From Chitinophagaceae bacterium (GTDB lineage: Bacteria > Bacteroidota > Bacteroidia > Chitinophagales > Chitinophagaceae), in contig JADKKH010000001.1 of the NCBI GenBank assembly GCA_016720585.1, positions 248,001 through 312,000 on the forward strand: a stretch of DNA of 64,000 nt, read 5' to 3'. Shown here in pieces: positions 8,557 through 18,236 of this stretch. The notes beneath the pieces are model-generated. The model did not search any database, was not told the origin of the DNA, and saw only the letters and a list, made by a program, of their open reading frames with translations. The translations under genes were made by a program, and so were the position numbers. Numbering within the stretch: the stretch's first letter is position 1; each line of letters begins with the position of its first letter.

Positions 8557-8821
8557 GTTTTAAGTATTGAAAGTAAAAATAATGAATTCTGCCGGGAGCC
8601 TTCTGAAAGGCTTTTTTCAGTAAAAATCCGGTATAAATATGTAGTCTTTACGATTCGTCGGAGTACTAGTACTTTATTATGTTTGAATCTTTACGATAGG
8701 GTTGTATTTCTAAGTATAAACTCTCATTTTGTGGTAAGAAAATCATACGTAATACATATGTATTAATATGTAGGGTTGTCTGCAAAAAATCCATATCTGT
8801 TGAAGATCTAATATCCATGCT

Positions 8822-11403
8822 ATGAAAAAACGTCTAATCAACGTGCCCATCCTTCTCTTTTTACTGTTATCTGTTGTTACAGGTTACAGGTCATCTGCAC
8901 AATGTACCAACGCCAATATTAACTGGGATAACCTGGATTATCTGCAAAGAAATACAGCAGGTTATTCTACTTATATTACAGCAGGAATGTTTGCCAATAT
9001 GGTGCAAACGCAACGATTTGCTATAGGGACTAACCGGGTAACTATTGCTACAAATTTTTTAACAGCAGCCATTACTGGAGAAAATGCAACCCATACGGGT
9101 TCTGCAGGATCAAATGGGGCAGGAGAAGATGTTGCATTTAATGCTAACGGAACCATAACGCTGACATTTGATACGGCGGTATCCAATTTTCGTTTTCATT
9201 ATATGATATAGATCTTAATCAAAAGGTAACCGTAACTGCATTTGAAGGAGTTACAGCACGGCCGGTCGTACTTACTAAACCGGCAGGTGGAAATCTGGTA
9301 ATTGCGGGAAATGTTGCAACCGCTCCAAATGTAGCGCAGGGTAATGCGAGTACGGTAGGTACACTCAATGTGGCAGTTGCCGGGCCACTAACATCCATAA
9401 CGATTGTAATAACAGGAACAGCGGGTAATTTCTGGCTATCTGATATCCAGGCATGTGTATATAGAAATTTCCCAACTAATTATTATGCAATTTCACAGCC
9501 TTTTACCGGGCAGCCAGCATATATATTAGCCGTGCATGACCTGAATACCATTTATATGCTGGACCCTGCAACAGGCAGGGCCGTTTCCCTTTTCACGGAT
9601 ACTGACCCCAGGGTTAAGGAAATTAATGACCTGGCCTATGATCCTTATAAGAGAATTCTTTACTATAGTATTGATGGCCTGGAAAGATGTACTCCCGCCG
9701 GTACCGCGGATTCTATAAGACATATAAAGACCTATGATTTTAATACAGAAACCATCACCAAAATAATCGCTAATGTAAATAATGCTCCATTTAATATCCC
9801 GACATTTTATTATGGACTTGAATCTGCTGCCGGTGCATTTTATAATGGTTCATTATACCAGGGAGCAGAAGGTACCCAAAGTGGTTCAACAAGCACAGGA
9901 AGAGAAGGAATTGTCTGGCGAATAGATTTTGCCGGAGATTCGGTAACGCCTACACAGGCCTGCCAGGTCTTTGCCCTACCAGCAGATAATGGCAGTTCCC
10001 TGACGCATGACTGGGGTGATGTAGTAATTAAAGATGGAATACTTTATGATTTTAATGCCACTTCTGCAGCTTCAGTCGGAAACTATAATGTGTACAATCT
10101 GCAAACCGGTGCGATCAATACCTATGCAGGTTTGTCACTTGCCAATAAACCCAGGCAGTCGGGACAACAGTGGAATGGTAACCTTGTCTGGGCTCATGAT
10201 TCGGTAACTACATATAATGGAACCAATATCCTTGGCGCAACCAAATATAAAATTGTGGCGGCTCCCCGTTCAGTTACCTGGGTAGCAGGTGCCGGAGATG
10301 TTGCTGAGGCTTTCCGGCCAAAGGCGGATTTTGGCGATGCCCCGGCTTCGTATGACCCGGTGGCTTTATCACCCGCCCTTAATGAAAAAGATACGGCCAT
10401 ACGGATCGGGGCAACCTATGATTGGGAATGGAGCAAAAATACTTCTGCTGATGCTTCCGGCGATGGTAGTGATGAGGATGGTCTGGCCTATGTTCCTATT
10501 TATGCAAAATTGACCAACCAATATGTGGCCCAGGTACAGGTATGGAATAATTCCGGGGCTAATGGCACTCTTTGTGCCTGGCTGGATTATAATGGCAATG
10601 GTCTGTTTGATGCCAGTGAAGGAATAACACCTATAACTGTAACAACGATGGCCAGTTACCAGTCCTTTTATTTAGCCTGGACGGGAATTACAACACCGTT
10701 AAGCAATAATGATGTTACCTATTTGCGCATCCGTTTTACATCGGCAGCCAACACGCTCACAACGGCAAGCTCTACGGGTTATTTTAATGACGGTGAAACA
10801 GAGGATTACCAGGTAATAATAGATGATTATCCATTGACTGTTGGAATGATAACGTTCAATGCCATGGCTACGAACAACAGCACCGTAAAACTTAACTGGA
10901 CAACAACCACGGAAAAAGATCTTGCCGGTTTTGCTGTAGAAAGAAGCGCAGATGGAACAAACTGGACCCTGATCGGATTTGTAAATGCAAAAGGCAATGG
11001 CCGTTCGGAAAATACAGACTATACATTTACGGATGTTCAGGCACTGAAAGGTAAATCGTATTACCGCCTGAAAATATCCGATCTCGGCACCGCTTTTAAA
11101 TATAGCGAAGTAAGACAGGTATTTATCAAAGACCTGGCAGCAGGGGTCTCCATTTCACCTAACCCGGCAAAGACGCAAGCAACGATTGTAATAAACAGTG
11201 AAGCAAATGCAGACGCGGTCATTGTTTTTCATGATATGCAGGGAAGAAATGCGCGGACGGAGAAGCACCATTTGTTTGCCGGCGGGAATTCTATAACTAT
11301 CAATAACCTTGACCAGTTGCCGGATGGATTGTATAATGTTCAGATAATAACCGGTCAGCAGATTATAAATCGTAAACTTATTATAGGCAAGTCCATTTTT
11401 TAA
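8822..11403 (+). CDS. T9SS-secreted GEVED-domain protein, one frameshift near 9200
   Basis: Two open frames join into one gene. From ATG 8822 a signal peptide (LINVPILLFLLLSVVTGY) leads into a beta-rich domain and stops at 9211 after FRFHYMI. The tail frame is open from about 9202 (reading YDIDLNQKVTVTAFEG), so one base is missing around 9200. The combined product is about 860 residues. The middle has a propeller-like region (LAVHDLNTIYMLDPATGRA) and a GEVED domain (FGDAPASYDPV, then DEDGL, then NDGETEDYQV). The C-terminal part has an FN3-like domain and a type A sorting domain (ISPNPAKTQATIVI; LPDGLYNVQI), so it should cross the outer membrane by the T9SS. The frameshift may be an assembly error. 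Confidence 0.75.
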
Positions 11404-11489
11404 AAAATATAAAATCAACAGCTGTACGGAAAGAATTTCGTTCAGCACTACCCGAATAAAATCCAAAAACCACTACTAAAATCCAATGT

Positions 11490-14400
11490 ATGAAGAACAA
11501 GTTTTTACAAATTGCTGTATCAGCAGCTATCTTAATGAATGCCTGCCTATGGGCACCATCCTGTTCGTCTGTAAAACATAAAGACGAAAACCAAGAAGAG
11601 GAAAGGGAAGGCGAAGAGGAGGATGAGAAAGAAGAAACAGGGGCAGACAAACAATTGTCTTCCTGGTTTTGGGGTAAAGCATACCCAGATCCCACCAATC
11701 TTACCCAGAAGTATCAAAATGCCTGGGAACAATTCCAGGAGATCAAAAAAAATTCACTGACTGGAAAAGTATATAACCGTGTTGAAGCTTTGGGCAGCTG
11801 GACTTTTCTCGGGCCAAAAGTATTTGGCGGCAGTATTCTTTCCTGGCTATCAATCCAACATTAAATGCTGCGGGACAAAGAACAATATTTGCTGGCAGCG
11901 CCGGTGGTGGGATCTGGAAAACTTATGTATCCGGGATAGGTGCTTCCGCCTGGCAACAGGTTGCAGACAAATACTCATGTGTTAGGAGTTTCAAGTATTG
12001 TTTATCACCCAACGGACACCAGTATAATTTTAGCCGGAACAGGAGAAGTGTACCGATGGAAACTTATACCAGTACGCCTTAATAATTCAACCAGGTAAGA
12101 AATATCGGACGAAATGCCTGGAAGGCAAGGGGAACTTATGGAGTTGGCCTTTTAAGAAGCACAAATGCAGGAACTACATGGACACAGGTTCTTATCAAAT
12201 CCGAATCTGATTTATTCGGCATCCAGAAAATAAAATTTCATCCAACTGTTTCAGGAACAGTGTTTGCTTGTGCCACCGATGGTTTGTATAAATCAACTGA
12301 TAACGGTGCAACATGGAGCAAAATTTGGACAGGAACCTATTGTGCAGTGATATTGTTATTAATCCTTCTAACATAACAACAAATAGTAATTGCGGCCGGG
12401 GTTTTCTCAGGTAACGGGTACTGGTTTTCCAACAGCAGCTCAATACAAGGGGTCTTCCAATTTTACCCTATTGGGAAGCTCCATTATTGCAAGTGTGGGT
12501 GTAGGTGATATTGATAATAATGGCACTTATAATGAAAGAGAAGTTTACAGGTCAGATGATTTCGGTCAGAACTGGGCTTCTGTAACTAACTCTACTCATG
12601 CTAAATGGCAATCATGGTTTGCACATGGTGTTACACCTATCAGCAGGCACTACCAAAAATTTTTATGGTTCGGAGTAAACAAGCATGTACTAACTATGTC
12701 AGGTACTCCCGGTACAACAGTGCTTCAAATATTGCTACTGGTACTGGCAGTTCAAGCTTTTGCTAGATGGACACCAGGAGGAGGTACCAATTATATGTGC
12801 ATGATGATGTGCATGAAGTGCAATTTGTGCCCGGCAGTACCACTACAGCATACTGGGCAACTGATGGAGGTATTTTCAGAACTACAAATGCTGATGCAAG
12901 TCCTGCTACAGGTATGACTTTTGTTTCTTGCAACGGGGGTTTATATGCTCAGCAATTCTATCCTTCTATTGCTCAATCTCAAATGCTGGAACCCTAATCT
13001 TATAATTGGGGGTTTACAGGATAATACGGTAATACGTTTTAATGGAACAGCTGGCATGGAAAGATAATTGGAGGCGATGGAACCACTTGCTCTTTTAAAC
13101 CTGATAATGAAAATATTGTTTTAGGGTCAAACGATACAAGAGGAGTTAACCGTTCTACAGACAGAGGCGCAACTTTTCATCCAAGCCTTAATGGCCTATC
13201 TTGGTAATATTCCCAATGGCAATGATGACCGAACCAGTTTTTTGCTCACCGATTGGTGTAGGTCCATCAACTAACACCCGCTGGTATGTTGGCTCTGATA
13301 ATATACATGTCAGTAAAGATGGCGGGGGCAATACTTTACAAACGATGTATCGGGCGTTCCGGGTACCAGCTATGTTGAGGCATTTCATAAACCGGCTATT
13401 GCAATCGGAGTTTCTTATTCAAACGCTGATAAGCTGTATGTATCTGTTTCCCCATTTGCTCAAAATCTTACAACAGATGCCCTATTTTACAATCCTCCGG
13501 CTAACATAAGAAAAAGTGTAAATGGCGGATCCAGTTTTACTACAGTCACCGGTACGTTGCCGGACAGAATAGTTACAGACTTTGCTATCAGTAATACTTT
13601 TGAAGACAGTGTTTTCATTACCCTCGGAGGATTTGGTAGTGCCGCACATGTTTATGTAACCGGTAATGGTGGAACATCCTGGTCACCCAGGGGGAATGGA
13701 TTGCCCGATGTACCCTTTAATACAATTCTGATAGACCCCAGTGATCCCCGGATTATTTATGCCGGATGTGATTTTGGGGTATACGTAAGCCAGGACAGAG
13801 GGGCTAACTGGTATGACTTTAGTGCCGGATTATGGGATGCTACCTATGTGATGGACCTGGTTGCCGCACCGGGGAATAAATTGCGGGCTGCCACGCATGG
13901 AAAAGGAATATTTGAATCTCCCAGGTTTACATTTTTACAAACACTCCCGGTTACCTTTACTTCATTTACCGGCGTAAACAAGGGTAGTTATAACGAACTT
14001 AAATGGAATACTGAGCAGGAACATAACCTGTCTCATTACGAACTGGAAAGAAGTATCAATACCGGGCAATTTCAAAAAGTAGCAGACATTACGGCGCGGA
14101 ATAGTTTTACGGCTGTCTCTTACTCCCATAATGATAATACAGTCAGTTATGCCAATACCTATTATTATCGCCTTAAGGCGGTAAACCTGGATGGATCCTA
14201 TACCTATTCAGAAATAGTAGTGATCCGGACAAGCACAAAAGGGAAATTTGAAGTATTGGGTAATCCATTCACTAATTCACTGACCATTCGTTATTCAGTA
14301 CCGCAAACCAGCAAACTACAACTGAGTCTTCTGGATATGCAGGGACGCTTCCTGCGGAGGGAAGAATTAATGGCCAGTACAGGAAACGGTACCTATACCA

Positions 14401-14492
14401 TTTCTGGATTATCCGGGATGCCGGCCGGTACTTACCTGCTTAATTTTGATTTCCAGAATACAAGAACAACAATAAAAGTGCTAAAGCATTAA
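11490..14492 (+). pseudogene. T9SS-secreted BNR/sortilin-like repeat protein with many frameshifts
   Basis: An N-terminal lipoprotein-like leader (ILMNACLWAPSC) and an acidic stretch (KDENQEEEREGEEEDEKEE) start the gene at 11490. Reading all three frames recovers one product: a switch near 11843 (to NPTLNAAGQRTIFAG), near 11963 (THVLGVSSIVYHPTD), after about 12090 (NIGRNAWKARGTYGVG), near 12340 (SDIVINPS), near 12385 (IVIAAGVFSGNGYWF), near 12450, between 12620 and 12800, near 12990, 13060 and 13200, then the last frame to the stop. WTQVLIKSES, LYKSTDNGATWSK and VSQDRGANWYDF are BNR/VPS10-type propeller repeats. The end (LSLLDMQGRFLRREEL; MPAGTYLLNF) is a T9SS sorting domain. Coding signal survives throughout, which points to sequencing indels as much as decay. 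Confidence 0.7.
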
Positions 14493-14543
14493 AAATATTT
14501 TAAACTAGGTAGCTGGTTATTATTGCAGCTGATTACTGCGACA

Positions 14544-14570
14544 CCTCTTCTGAAAAGAAGAGGTTTTTTT
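14544..14570 (+). terminator. intrinsic terminator before rsmA
   Basis: CCTCTTCT (14544-14551), loop GAAA, AGAAGAGG (14556-14563) and seven T. A perfect 8-bp stem with a tetraloop and U-tract, 52 nt after the stop of the T9SS gene. Confidence 0.85.
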
Positions 14571-14590
14571 ATGGTTGCTTTTGTAACGGT

Positions 14591-14598
14591 TACATTTG
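14591..14598 (+). promoter_or_regulatory. -7 box of the rsmA promoter
   Basis: TACATTTG matches TAnnTTTG exactly and ends 5 nt before the ATG at 14604. A T-rich stretch from the terminator lies at the -33 distance but there is no clean TTTG. If used, the transcript would start at or within a few bases of the start codon. Confidence 0.45.
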
Positions 14599-14603
14599 TA
14601 CCC

Positions 14604-15356
14604 ATGTACACCCTGAAGAAATCATTGGGCCAGCATTTTTTGAAGGATGAAAATATCTGCCGGAAAATCGTGTCAGCTTTGCAGCAGCATCCTTTTACAC
14701 AACTGCTGGAAGTGGGACCGGGCGGGGGTGCCTTGACCAAATACCTGCTCGAATTAAAAGAGGTTGATTTTAAAACCGTGGAACTGGACGAGGAAAAAGT
14801 GGATTATTTATTGAAAACCTGGCCGCAACTCAAAGGAAAGATCATGCACCGGAGTTTTTTGGAAATGGAGAAACCCTTTACCGGAAAATTTACCATAGTG
14901 GGGAATTTCCCGTACAATATTTCAACACAAATCCTTTTTAAAACGCTGGAGTGGAAGGATGAGGTGGAATGCATCCTGGGCATGTTTCAGAAAGAAGTGG
15001 CACAAAGAGTGGCTGCCAAAGAAGGAAGTAAAGTGTACGGCGTTATCAGTGTGCTGATACAGGCTTTTTTTAAGGTCGAATATTTATTTGATGTGAATCC
15101 GGCATGCTTTCAACCCCCTCCAAAAGTGCAAAGCGGCGTCATACGATTATTGCCAAACCCGGAAACTCCTTCCATGAGGAGTGAAAAGGATTTTTTCCTG
15201 CTGGTGAAAACAGCTTTTAATCAACGCAGGAAAACATTAAGAAATGCCGTGCGGGGTTTGTTTGATGCAGCAATTCTTGAGGAAGAGTTGTTTAATAAAA
15301 GAGCGGAGCAATTGACCGTAAAACAATTTGCAGAACTCACCTTTAAATTGAGATGA
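14604..15356 (+). CDS. rsmA: 16S rRNA (adenine1518/1519-N6)-dimethyltransferase
   Basis: 250 residues from ATG 14604, where the canonical KsgA opening (LKKSLGQHFLKDENICRKIV) begins; upstream in-frame TTG/ATG codons lie in the terminator and promoter. The enzyme uses S-adenosylmethionine to dimethylate two adenines in the 3' hairpin of 16S rRNA as a late checkpoint of 30S assembly. Motif I EVGPGGGALTKYL (36-48) binds the cofactor, ELDEE (60-64) is the acidic loop, and NFPYNIS (101-107) is the NPPY-type catalytic motif with F in the second place as in many KsgA proteins. Its last 4 nt overlap the next gene's ATG. Confidence 0.95.
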   Translation: MYTLKKSLGQHFLKDENICRKIVSALQQHPFTQLLEVGPGGGALTKYLLELKEVDFKTVELDEEKVDYLLKTWPQLKGKIMHRSFLEMEKPFTGKFTIVGNFPYNISTQILFKTLEWKDEVECILGMFQKEVAQRVAAKEGSKVYGVISVLIQAFFKVEYLFDVNPACFQPPPKVQSGVIRLLPNPETPSMRSEKDFFLLVKTAFNQRRKTLRNAVRGLFDAAILEEELFNKRAEQLTVKQFAELTFKLR

Positions 15357-16279
15357 AGAAAGTTATCATAACAGGAAAAGCACATCCTTACCTGGAAGAG
15401 CGCCTCCGGCAAAAAAACTATGAGGTATTATATCAGCCCGCCATTACGTACGATGAATTAAATTCATCCATTCAGGATGCTGAAGGGATCGTGGTGACGA
15501 CAAGAATCCGGGTGGATAAAAATCTTATTGATAAGGCTGCAAAACTAAAGTGGATTGGCCGCCTTGGAAGCGGAATGGAACTGATCGATGTTGATTATGC
15601 AGAAAGCAAAGGGATACAATGTGAAAGCAGTCCCGAAGGAAACCGGAATGCTGTGGCTGAACATGTTTTAGGAATGTTATTGAACCTGATGAAGAAGATA
15701 TCTTCCTCGGCCAATGAAGTAAAAAAAGGATTGTGGAAAAGAGAGGAAAACCGGGGTACCGAATTAAGCGGCAAAACTGTCGGGATAATCGGCTTTGGAA
15801 ATACCGGGAGCAGTTTTGCGAAATTGCTTGCGCCTTTTGGGGTAACGATACTGGCTTATGATAAATATAAATTTGGGTTTGGGGCTGAGAATATTAAAGA
15901 AGCAAACCTGGAACAGGTAGGCCGTTATGCAGATGTAATCAGTTTTCATGTACCTCTTAGTGAAGAAACCTTTCATATGGCGGATGAATCCTTTATTAAT
16001 TCGCTGCAGGGGAAACCCTATCTGCTAAATACTTCACGGGGCAAAGTAATCGGGCTGGAGCAATTGATCCGGGCATTGAAAGAAAACAAAATAGCCGGGG
16101 CCGGGCTGGATGTTTTGGAAAATGAGAAACTTCATTCTTATGCAACCGACGAAAAACAACAATTGGATTGGCTGCTTGAACAACCCAATGTACTTGTTAC
16201 TCCGCACATTGCAGGATACAGCCAGGAATCTTTTTATCAAATGGCGAAGGTGCTGCTGGACAAACTGGATCTTACTTAA
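15353..16279 (+). CDS. D-isomer-specific 2-hydroxyacid dehydrogenase (phosphoglycerate dehydrogenase-like)
   Basis: 308 residues. NAD(H)-dependent oxidation of a D-2-hydroxy acid, or reduction of the keto acid. Rossmann motif IGFGNTG (146-152) with the acidic D170 that binds the adenosine ribose and favours NAD. Catalytic set: R229 in NTSRGKVI, glutamate near 256 in LDVLENE, and H285 in TPHIAGYS. The length and the lack of an ACT domain fit the short SerA-like enzymes of Bacteroidota, but the true substrate could be another 2-hydroxy acid. The ATG overlaps the rsmA stop (ATGA), so the two are co-translated, although no functional link is obvious. Confidence 0.85.
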   Translation: MKKVIITGKAHPYLEERLRQKNYEVLYQPAITYDELNSSIQDAEGIVVTTRIRVDKNLIDKAAKLKWIGRLGSGMELIDVDYAESKGIQCESSPEGNRNAVAEHVLGMLLNLMKKISSSANEVKKGLWKREENRGTELSGKTVGIIGFGNTGSSFAKLLAPFGVTILAYDKYKFGFGAENIKEANLEQVGRYADVISFHVPLSEETFHMADESFINSLQGKPYLLNTSRGKVIGLEQLIRALKENKIAGAGLDVLENEKLHSYATDEKQQLDWLLEQPNVLVTPHIAGYSQESFYQMAKVLLDKLDLT

Positions 16280-16404
16280 AGGTTTTTTAGAGAATTTTTT
16301 TGATTTGGAACTTTCTTTTTCTTTCCTACCTTACATCTCCTTTCAATTCCTCCCCTTATTGAAATTCTCCCGGATTTATTTTTTATTTATAAAACCAACC
16401 AAAC

Positions 16405-16965
16405 ATGAAAAAATTATCCCTTTTACTTGCAGCAGTCAGCATTTTAATGGCCTGCAACAATGAAAAGAAAAAAGACGACAAAATGGGCGACGAAAAAAAG
16501 GAAACCAAGACGCGTGATAATGTCACGTATCCCTACAAAGCCGAGTACTCAGATTTTAAAATGGGTGACCCCAATCATACTAAACTGGTGCTGGATTTTG
16601 CCAAGTGCTGGGAAGAAAACAGGGTAGCTGACATGAAAGCATTACTGGCTGATACCGTAGGTGCATCTTTTGCTGACGGGTCTAAATTTATGGGTACTGC
16701 CGACAGCCTGATAAAAATGGGAGAAATGTTCCGGGCCAATTACAGTTCCGTAAAAGTCCGGATGGATGCTTTTATGCCAGTTCATAATAATGACAAAAAT
16801 GAAGATTATGTGCTGATCTGGGAAACCGATATTACGACCGATAAATCAGGTAAAGTGGATTCATCCGGCAGTCATGCTTTTTACCAGATCAAAAACAATA
16901 AAATAGCTTTTTGGGGCGAATACCAGCAAAAATTAACAGCGCCACCCGCAATGATGGATAAATAA
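16405..16965 (+). CDS. lipoprotein with a SnoaL/NTF2-like domain
   Basis: 186 residues. The leader MKKLSLLLAAVSILMAC places the lipobox cysteine at 17, so the mature protein is a lipoprotein. A charged linker (EKKKDDKMGDEKKETK) follows. The rest reads as a single NTF2-like cone fold: a helix with LVLDFAKCWEENRVADMKAL, then FADGSKFMGTADSLIKMGE and strands ending in YVLIWETDIT and HAFYQIKNNKIAFWGEYQQ. In this superfamily the C-terminal strand usually carries a remark like KIxxxxEY. The ligand is unknown. Alone between two apparent promoters. Confidence 0.7.
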   Translation: MKKLSLLLAAVSILMACNNEKKKDDKMGDEKKETKTRDNVTYPYKAEYSDFKMGDPNHTKLVLDFAKCWEENRVADMKALLADTVGASFADGSKFMGTADSLIKMGEMFRANYSSVKVRMDAFMPVHNNDKNEDYVLIWETDITTDKSGKVDSSGSHAFYQIKNNKIAFWGEYQQKLTAPPAMMDK

Positions 16966-16979
16966 TTGACTGTTGAATA

Positions 16980-17012
16980 GTTGTTAGTTCTGAAAATTGT
17001 TTTTTACCTTTG
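16980..17012 (+). promoter_or_regulatory. candidate greA promoter
   Basis: TACCTTTG at 17005-17012 fits TAnnTTTG; GTTG at 16980-16983 is a partial -33 box with a 21-nt spacer. Expected transcription start is near 17018-17020, just before the hairpin at 17026. Confidence 0.5.
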
Positions 17013-17025
17013 TAGCACAATACTG

Positions 17026-17064
17026 CAACGCTTCAGTTTCACCTGGAGCGTTGTTATTTTTTTT
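17026..17064 (+). terminator. intrinsic terminator inside the greA leader
   Basis: CAACGCTTCAG (17026-17036), loop TTTCAC, CTGGAGCGTTG (17043-17053): 11 pairs with one G-U, followed by TTATTTTTTTT. It lies after the candidate greA promoter and 45 nt before the greA start. It may end transcription of the lipoprotein gene, act as an attenuator that releases a roughly 45-nt leader RNA, or both. Confidence 0.75.
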
Positions 17065-17098
17065 GCCGCCGTCAGTGTCATCACTACGGCATAAAAAT

Positions 17099-17108
17099 GG
17101 AGGTGATC
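17099..17108 (+). promoter_or_regulatory. ten-base Shine-Dalgarno site of greA
   Basis: GGAGGTGATC directly before the ATG at 17109 is complementary over ten bases to the usual bacterial 16S rRNA 3' end, with GGAGG five bases from the start codon. Other starts in the window lack such a site. It decides the start at 17109 over the ATG at 17097. Confidence 0.8.
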
Positions 17109-17582
17109 ATGAGTGATATTCAATATGTGACGAAGGAAACACTGGAACAAATGAAATCCGAATTGCAGCGGATGAAAGGGAAAGACCGTCCAGCTGCCAG
17201 CCGGGCCATTGCCGAAGCCCGGGAAAAAGGTGACCTGAAAGAAAATGCAGAATATGATGCGGCAAAAGAGGCCCAGGGATTACTGGAAGCGAAGATCGCA
17301 GCCTATGAAGGTTCACTGGCTAACTTACGGGTGATGGATGAGGCAAATATTGATACCAGTAAAGTGTCTATTCTTACTAAAGTTACCCTTACAAACCTCG
17401 GTACCCAGAAACAGGTAACTTATAAAATAGTAAGTGAACAGGAAGCAGACCTGAAGGCGGGAAAGATTTCTGTTACCTCGCCGATCGGTAAGGGTATTTT
17501 GGGAAAAATGCCCGGGGAAATTGCTGAAGTGCAGGCACCGGCAGGAATGCTGAAATTCAGAATAGATAATATTACCACCTGA
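17109..17582 (+). CDS. greA: transcription elongation factor GreA
   Basis: 157 residues, the normal GreA length. GreA enters the secondary channel of a backtracked RNA polymerase and triggers cleavage of the nascent RNA's 3' end. The N-terminal coiled coil carries the diagnostic ASRAIAEAREKGDLKENAEY and DAAKEAQGLLEAKI stretches with the acidic tip; the C-terminal FKBP-like domain shows SVTSPIGKGILGKMPGE. I start it at 17109 because a strong Shine-Dalgarno site lies just before it; the in-frame ATG at 17097 would put that site inside the gene. The leader holds a terminator, so expression may be set by read-through. Confidence 0.95.
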   Translation: MSDIQYVTKETLEQMKSELQRMKGKDRPAASRAIAEAREKGDLKENAEYDAAKEAQGLLEAKIAAYEGSLANLRVMDEANIDTSKVSILTKVTLTNLGTQKQVTYKIVSEQEADLKAGKISVTSPIGKGILGKMPGEIAEVQAPAGMLKFRIDNITT

Positions 17583-17620
17583 TAGATTAGGAGAAGATTA
17601 AAAAAGTTGAATAAGAATTT

Positions 17621-17675
17621 TTTGCCACAAACCTGCCTGCCGGTAGGCGGGGGCACAAAGCCACGAAGCAGAAGA
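17621..17675. repeat. half REP-like repeat interrupted by a 20-bp palindrome
   Basis: TTTGCCACAAA (17621-17631) and GGCACAAAG (17652-17660) with CCACGAAGCAGAAGAAATT after it match the left arm of the repeat at 57907, where the same halves are contiguous. Between them sits CCTGCCTGCCGGTAGGCGGG (17632-17651). This looks like a clean insertion of a small palindromic element into an older repeat. The rest of the 264-base gap between greA and the HIT gene is AT-rich without other structure I can support. Confidence 0.65.
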
Positions 17676-17846
17676 AATTGAAACCTTTTCTTCATGTGTA
17701 AGTCGCTTCATTGCAAACCTCCCTCATTGTTTTATTGAGATTGCTACTTTTGTTTGATTGTGTAATAGCTTTGATAAAATAATGCCCCACCTGTTCTCAA
17801 AACCCGGGTGTAATCTTTATTTATTAAAAAATAATTCGTTTGTGCC

Positions 17847-18236
17847 ATGACACTATTTTCAAAAATAATAGCCGGAAAGATCCCAAGCTATAAAATTGCG
17901 GAGAATGAAAAATTCTTTGCGTTTCTGGATATCTTTCCGTTACGGGAAGGACATGTGCTGGTAGTGCCGAAAACGGAAACGGATAAGTTATTCGATCTGC
18001 CGGATGATTATCTGCGGGACATGTTATTGTTTGCAAAACCCATTGCTCAAGCCATTGAAAAAGCATTTCATTGTAACCGTTGCGGGATCAGTGTGGTGGG
18101 ACTGGAAGTGCCACATGCCCATATACATCTTATTCCGATCAATACATCAAACGATCTGAATTTTACTCAATCAAAACCACAGGCTACGGAAGAGCGATTG
18201 AAGAAAGTGCAGGAAAAAATATTGGCTTATCTCTGA
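17847..18236 (+). CDS. HIT family nucleotide-binding hydrolase
   Basis: 129 residues, the usual size of a Hint-like protein. The active-site histidine triad is visible as PHAHIHLIP (H90, H92, H94), preceded by VLVVPKTETDKLFDL. HIT proteins hydrolyse phosphoramidate or phosphoanhydride links on nucleotides, for example AMP-lysine or aminoacyl-AMP; the physiological substrate in bacteria is unclear. In many Bacteroidota it follows greA, as here. Its stop codon abuts the stop of the convergent ruvC gene with no base between. Confidence 0.93.
   Translation: MTLFSKIIAGKIPSYKIAENEKFFAFLDIFPLREGHVLVVPKTETDKLFDLPDDYLRDMLLFAKPIAQAIEKAFHCNRCGISVVGLEVPHAHIHLIPINTSNDLNFTQSKPQATEERLKKVQEKILAYL

Noticed and set aside
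8242..8766. Open frame on the plus strand opposite pdxA
   Set aside because: It lies mostly antisense to a well-supported gene and its translation has no family-like features.
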